Origin: Deltaproteobacteria bacterium RIFOXYD12_FULL_50_9
GTDB lineage: Bacteria; Desulfobacterota; Desulfobulbia; Desulfobulbales; CALZHT01
Direction of reading: 5' to 3'
DNA length: 7,534 nt
Assembly (NCBI GenBank): GCA_001799225.1
Contig: MGTA01000082.1
Coordinates: 1 to 7,534 of the forward strand
Part shown: piece by piece, positions 5,413 to 7,534 of the stretch
Layout of the letters: each line of letters begins with the position of its first letter
How positions within the stretch are numbered: the stretch's first letter is position 1
The notes under the pieces: generated by a model
Told to the model about the DNA's origin: nothing
Database searches by the model: none
What the model saw: only the letters and a program-made list of their open reading frames with translations
Translations under genes and position numbers: made by a program

Positions 5413-6393
5413 ATGTCATCAAATCAATTTCTCCAAAAAATCGCAACCGCTTTGCAAGAGCTGTCCCGCGAACACACCGCAATTACCTTGGGTGATCGTT
5501 CTTCCTATCTCGGAGCATCCGATTTAGGGGGTTGTCCAAGGAAAACGGTGTTAACCAAATTGTCCCCCCCGGAACATGATCTTACGACATTGCTTCGTTT
5601 TAAGCGTGGGCACATGGCAGAAGATGTCTTGGCCGAGGCGTTTACCAAAAGTGGTTTCACTTTTGAGCGCCAGGTGGAAGTTCAGAGTAACGATTTTGGT
5701 GTGCCGATAAACCTGCACATTGATTTTGTGTTTACCTCTGAAGGCTCCAAGATCAAGAAGATCCTGGAAGTTAAATCCCCAGATCACATGCCGGATTGTC
5801 CGCATGCTTCTTGGGATATGCAGACTCATTTTCAAATGGGAATGCTTGCCGAGAAGTATCCGGACTACAAGGTATCCGCAGGGATACTTGGGCTTCAGTT
5901 TGGAAAAGACGCGTTGCAGTTTTGGAACGGTTACGAACCGAACATGCGAATGTTCTCGGGACTCAAAGAAAGGGCCAAGAAAATCTGGGACTTTTATGAG
6001 AAAGCAGTCCAGGGAGAGATCGATACCGAGGCAATTGACATGGAGGTTTCACCTCTATGTGGATATTGTCACGCGATTTCTTCTTGCCCGAAGTTTCAGG
6101 CGTTTGAACTACCTGAGTTGGATAAAGATGTCGCTGAATATATCGAGTTACAGGCTCAAGAAAAGAGGGTGAAAGCAGAGCTTGATTCCCGCAAGGAAGA
6201 TTTTCTGAAGATCCTTCAGGAGCGCGGCTCCAATTTTAAGGCTGGTGGCAAAATCCTTCGCAGAACGGAATGTTCACGGAGCTCCACCGATATGAAGGCT
6301 TTGAATGAATTTCTTGATTCCATTAGCGTTGATGCAGATCGGTTTAGCCGATCTACGTCATTCGTTAAATTCGATATGGTCAAGGCAGCCTAA
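5413..6393 (+). CDS. RecB/Cas4/AddB-like exonuclease with predicted Fe-S cluster
   Basis: 326 residues. A PD-(D/E)XK nuclease core is visible: GHMAED with E70, LHIDFVF with D104, ILEVKS with E119 and K121, and the following helix motif MQTHFQMGML with Q137. Four cysteines match the Fe-S pattern of Cas4 and AddB: C41 in DLGGCPRK before the core, and C216-x2-C219-x5-C225 after it. This predicts a DNA exonuclease that makes single strands for the ERF annealing protein, as lambda Exo does for Beta. Residues about 230-270 are a charged, probably coiled helix; the tail is unrecognised. GGAGG (5401-5405) lies seven bases before the ATG at 5413, which is preferred over the ATG at 5395. No CRISPR array or other cas gene is in the window, so it should not be called cas4. 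Confidence 0.88.
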   Translation: MSSNQFLQKIATALQELSREHTAITLGDRSSYLGASDLGGCPRKTVLTKLSPPEHDLTTLLRFKRGHMAEDVLAEAFTKSGFTFERQVEVQSNDFGVPINLHIDFVFTSEGSKIKKILEVKSPDHMPDCPHASWDMQTHFQMGMLAEKYPDYKVSAGILGLQFGKDALQFWNGYEPNMRMFSGLKERAKKIWDFYEKAVQGEIDTEAIDMEVSPLCGYCHAISSCPKFQAFELPELDKDVAEYIELQAQEKRVKAELDSRKEDFLKILQERGSNFKAGGKILRRTECSRSSTDMKALNEFLDSISVDADRFSRSTSFVKFDMVKAA

Positions 6394-6406
6394 TCCCAAA
6401 CAAAAT

Positions 6407-6463
6407 CCCACAACCAAAGGGGGGGCTTCACAATCCCCTTTGGGGTGAATTGTGTTTGCCCCC
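6407..6463 (+). promoter_or_regulatory. Leader element L3, with two exclusive folds, upstream of the zinc-ribbon gene
   Basis: Fold A: CACAA (6409-6413) with TTGTG (6450-6454) and, stacked on it, CCAAAGGGG (6414-6422) with CCCCTTTGG (6435-6443), perfect over nine pairs. Fold B: GGGGGC (6421-6426) with GCCCCC (6458-6463), CACAAT (6429-6434) with ATTGTG (6449-6454), and CCCC/GGGG (6435-6445). The two cannot coexist. Fold B uses 6462-6463, which otherwise belong to a small hairpin that covers the ribosome site (6462-6480). Confidence 0.7.
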
Positions 6464-6483
6464 TGACAAAAAAAATCAGGAGG
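6462..6483 (+). promoter_or_regulatory. Ribosome site partly hidden in a hairpin
   Basis: CCTGA (6462-6466) pairs with TCAGG (6476-6480) across an A-rich loop. The Shine-Dalgarno AGGAGG (6478-6483) of the zinc-ribbon gene starts inside the right arm, five bases before its ATG is reached at 6489. Opening or closing this hairpin could modulate translation, in competition with fold B of leader L3. Confidence 0.45.
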
Positions 6484-6488
6484 AAATT

Positions 6489-6761
6489 ATGGCTAGTTGT
6501 TGCTTCTGTAACAGGCCTACCAATCATCAGGCATTGGTTATTAGGTCCGGGTACGCTTTAAAGCCTGTCTGCATTTTGTGTCAGTCCCAAAAGACTGACC
6601 GCATCCTGAACAAAAAAAGCAGAATCGCCATAATCATTACTTCGGTCATCAACATTACTTCGGTAATGATGATATTCAGCCGGGCACGATTGATTGCACT
6701 GTTCAGCCGAAAACGGGTGGATAAGTTGCTCAATCACAAACGGCTGGATGTAGTGGCGTAG
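6489..6761 (+). CDS. Small zinc-ribbon protein with hydrophobic segment
   Basis: 90 residues; not recognised as a named family. Two CxxC pairs, C4-x2-C7 and C28-x2-C31, form a likely zinc ribbon at the N-terminus. A hydrophobic segment at about 46-63 (IAIIITSVINITSVMMIF) could cross the membrane, followed by a basic tail (RARLIALFSRKRVDKLLNHKR). The start at 6489 has AGGAGG at 6478-6483. The coding sequence is odd: it holds a perfect 7-bp hairpin at 6580-6599 and an 18-base-spaced duplication of CATTACTTCGGT (6635-6646, 6653-6664) that encodes the repeated ITSV, the second copy forming a UUCG-loop hairpin. Part of the 3' half may be under RNA rather than protein constraint. Third gene of the operon, between the nuclease and a tiny membrane protein. 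Confidence 0.6.
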   Translation: MASCCFCNRPTNHQALVIRSGYALKPVCILCQSQKTDRILNKKSRIAIIITSVINITSVMMIFSRARLIALFSRKRVDKLLNHKRLDVVA

Positions 6762-6782
6762 GCTTAATCTCGACATCATACT

Positions 6783-6835
6783 CTTAAATGAGGGGGTGAA
6801 ACTTCACCCTCTCAGGGGTGGTGTTTCTCTCGCTC
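6783..6835 (+). promoter_or_regulatory. Leader element L4, upstream of the tiny membrane protein
   Basis: GAGGGGGTGAA (6790-6800) pairs with TTCACCCTCTC (6803-6813) with one mismatch and a nominal two-base loop, so the tip pairs must open. A run GGGG (6815-6818) and TGGTGTTTCTC follow, as in the other leaders. The outer C-run seen elsewhere is missing here. The last G is 61 bases before the start codon. It shares 19 bases, inverted, with leader L2. Confidence 0.5.
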
Positions 6836-6878
6836 ATTGGCGTTTTCAAACAACAACAATGAACCGGAGGAAGGAACT

Positions 6879-7034
6879 ATGAAAGGCAAAATCGGAATGG
6901 TTATGTTGGTTATCGTGATGGTTGCAAGTGCTATTGGTGCTGGAATGGCGCCGGATTTGGTGGCGTATGGTCAGGAAGTAATGATTAAAGCTGGCAATAC
7001 CCCCAGGTACGCGCACCTCCAAAGTATCAAGTAA
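6879..7034 (+). CDS. Tiny membrane-anchored or secreted protein
   Basis: 51 residues; no family recognised. Residues about 5-24 (IGMVMLVIVMVASAIGAGMA) after a basic start (MKGK) form a signal peptide or single membrane segment, and the remaining 27 residues are polar. GGAGG at 6866-6870 gives a well-placed ribosome site for the ATG at 6879; a TTG at 6837 in the same frame has no such support. It lies between the zinc-ribbon gene and ssb, with its own structured leader, which argues that it is really translated. Its function is unknown; both this and the previous gene place small membrane proteins inside a DNA-recombination operon. Confidence 0.55.
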   Translation: MKGKIGMVMLVIVMVASAIGAGMAPDLVAYGQEVMIKAGNTPRYAHLQSIK

Positions 7035-7059
7035 CATCTTCAATCAATTCTAAACAATT

Positions 7060-7120
7060 CCACAACCCACAATCATGGGGCCACTCAACAGTGTTCCCAT
7101 AGGGGGGACTTGTTTTGCGC
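7060..7120 (+). promoter_or_regulatory. Leader element L5, upstream of ssb
   Basis: Nested stem: outer ACAACCC (7062-7068) with GGG plus TTGT (within 7102-7113), then ATGGG (7075-7079) with CCCAT (7096-7100), then CACT (7082-7085) with AGTG (7090-7093) around the loop CAAC. TTGTTTTGCGC follows. The last G is 43 bases before the ssb ATG. CCACAACC (7060-7067) is shared exactly with leader L3 (6408-6415). Confidence 0.7.
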
Positions 7121-7149
7121 GGTTCCAATTTAACAAGGAGAAACACACA

Positions 7150-7534
7150 ATGGTTAACAAGGTAATTCTCATCGGCAACCTGGGCAAGACACCTGAAGTC
7201 CGTTACAGCCAGAGCGGTACGGCAATCGCAAGTTTTAATGTGGCGACAACCGAAACCTGGAAGGATGCAAAGGGCGATAAACAGGAATTAACCGAATGGC
7301 ACAGGATTGTAGCCTTCGGCCGCCTGGGTGAAATCTGTGGTGAATACCTCGATAAAGGCTCCAAAGTCTTTATCGAAGGTAAGCTGCAGACCCGTAAATG
7401 GGATGATAAGGATGGAACCACCAGATACACCACTGAGATCGTAGCCCGCGAGATGAAGATGTTGTCTCCGAGGAATGGTAACGGTGGCACAACGAATCAG
7501 GACGTTCCGCAGGGTGAAGAACAACTGCCTATGC
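7150..7534 (+). CDS. ssb: Single-stranded DNA-binding protein SSB (partial, runs off the window)
   Basis: 128 residues are present and the frame is still open at the edge. It is a typical bacterial SSB OB-fold: MVNKVILIGNLGKTPEVRYSQSG, then FNVATTETWKD, LTEWHRIVAFGRLGEICGEYLDKG, and VFIEGKLQTRKWDDKDG, with the DNA-stacking aromatic W50 and the second tryptophan W84 visible. The OB domain ends near residue 106 and the flexible tail begins (GNGGTTNQDVPQGEEQ); the acidic C-terminal tip that binds partner proteins would lie outside. AAGGAG (7135-7140) gives the start at 7150. SSB tetramers protect single-stranded DNA made by the upstream nuclease and influence annealing by the ERF protein. Plasmid-borne SSBs are common on large or conjugative plasmids. 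Confidence 0.97.
   Translation, partial: MVNKVILIGNLGKTPEVRYSQSGTAIASFNVATTETWKDAKGDKQELTEWHRIVAFGRLGEICGEYLDKGSKVFIEGKLQTRKWDDKDGTTRYTTEIVAREMKMLSPRNGNGGTTNQDVPQGEEQLPM

Noticed and set aside
5720..6172. Overlapping 150-residue frame inside the nuclease gene
   Set aside because: Shadow frame; the nuclease frame holds all catalytic and cysteine motifs.
5413..6393. CRISPR-associated Cas4
   Set aside because: The nuclease shares the Cas4 cysteine pattern and PD-(D/E)XK core, but there is no array or cas neighbour; the ERF and SSB context fits a recombination exonuclease.
7203..7524. Minus-strand frames opposite ssb
   Set aside because: Shadows of the well-conserved SSB frame, without ribosome sites or recognisable domains.

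Overview
This window looks like the backbone of a plasmid, or a plasmid-like integrative element, from a Gram-negative bacterium. It holds replication, partition and DNA-recombination genes and no chromosomal housekeeping genes. Base composition is moderate, many starts have good AGGAGG-type ribosome sites, and the gene repertoire is compatible with the Desulfobacterota or related proteobacteria. The host assignment is a weak inference. Both ends are open: a tandem repeat probably continues past position 1, and ssb is cut at position 7534.

Left part, minus strand (1-2154). Positions 1-284 carry two nearly identical 144-bp direct repeats, which together contain four copies of an 18-bp iteron-like motif and two inverted half-site pairs. 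This is a likely replication origin. It abuts the 3' end of a replication-initiator gene (287-1447) whose N-terminus is a DnaA domain-I homologue. An exported lytic transglycosylase (1463-1957) lies just upstream of rep, probably in the same transcript, and hints at conjugation.

Middle, minus strand (2152-3867). A tight four-gene operon reads: ParA-type partition ATPase, ribbon-helix-helix partner, stand-alone WGR-domain protein, HU. A hairpin terminator follows at about 2067-2114. The region upstream of parA (about 3915-4151) is full of AT-rich palindromes and repeated half-sites. It is the best candidate for the partition centromere and the operator that controls parA.

Intergenic control region (4152-4560). 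A good plus-strand promoter preceded by two phased A-tracts is followed about 220 bases later by a strong intrinsic terminator, with no conventional gene between. This suggests a small RNA, a tiny hydrophobic peptide, or an attenuator for the downstream operon.

Right part, plus strand (4561-7534). Five genes lie in the same direction: ERF-family annealing protein, Cas4/AddB-like Fe-S exonuclease, zinc-ribbon membrane protein, tiny membrane or secreted protein, and SSB. Together the ERF protein, nuclease and SSB form a single-strand-annealing recombination set. The most unusual feature is that every one of these genes is preceded by a separate leader of about 95-117 bases containing a similar nested C-run/G-run stem-loop, placed at a similar distance from the start codon. 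This looks like a repeated regulatory RNA (or ssDNA) element controlling the whole module, and I do not recognise it with certainty as a known family.
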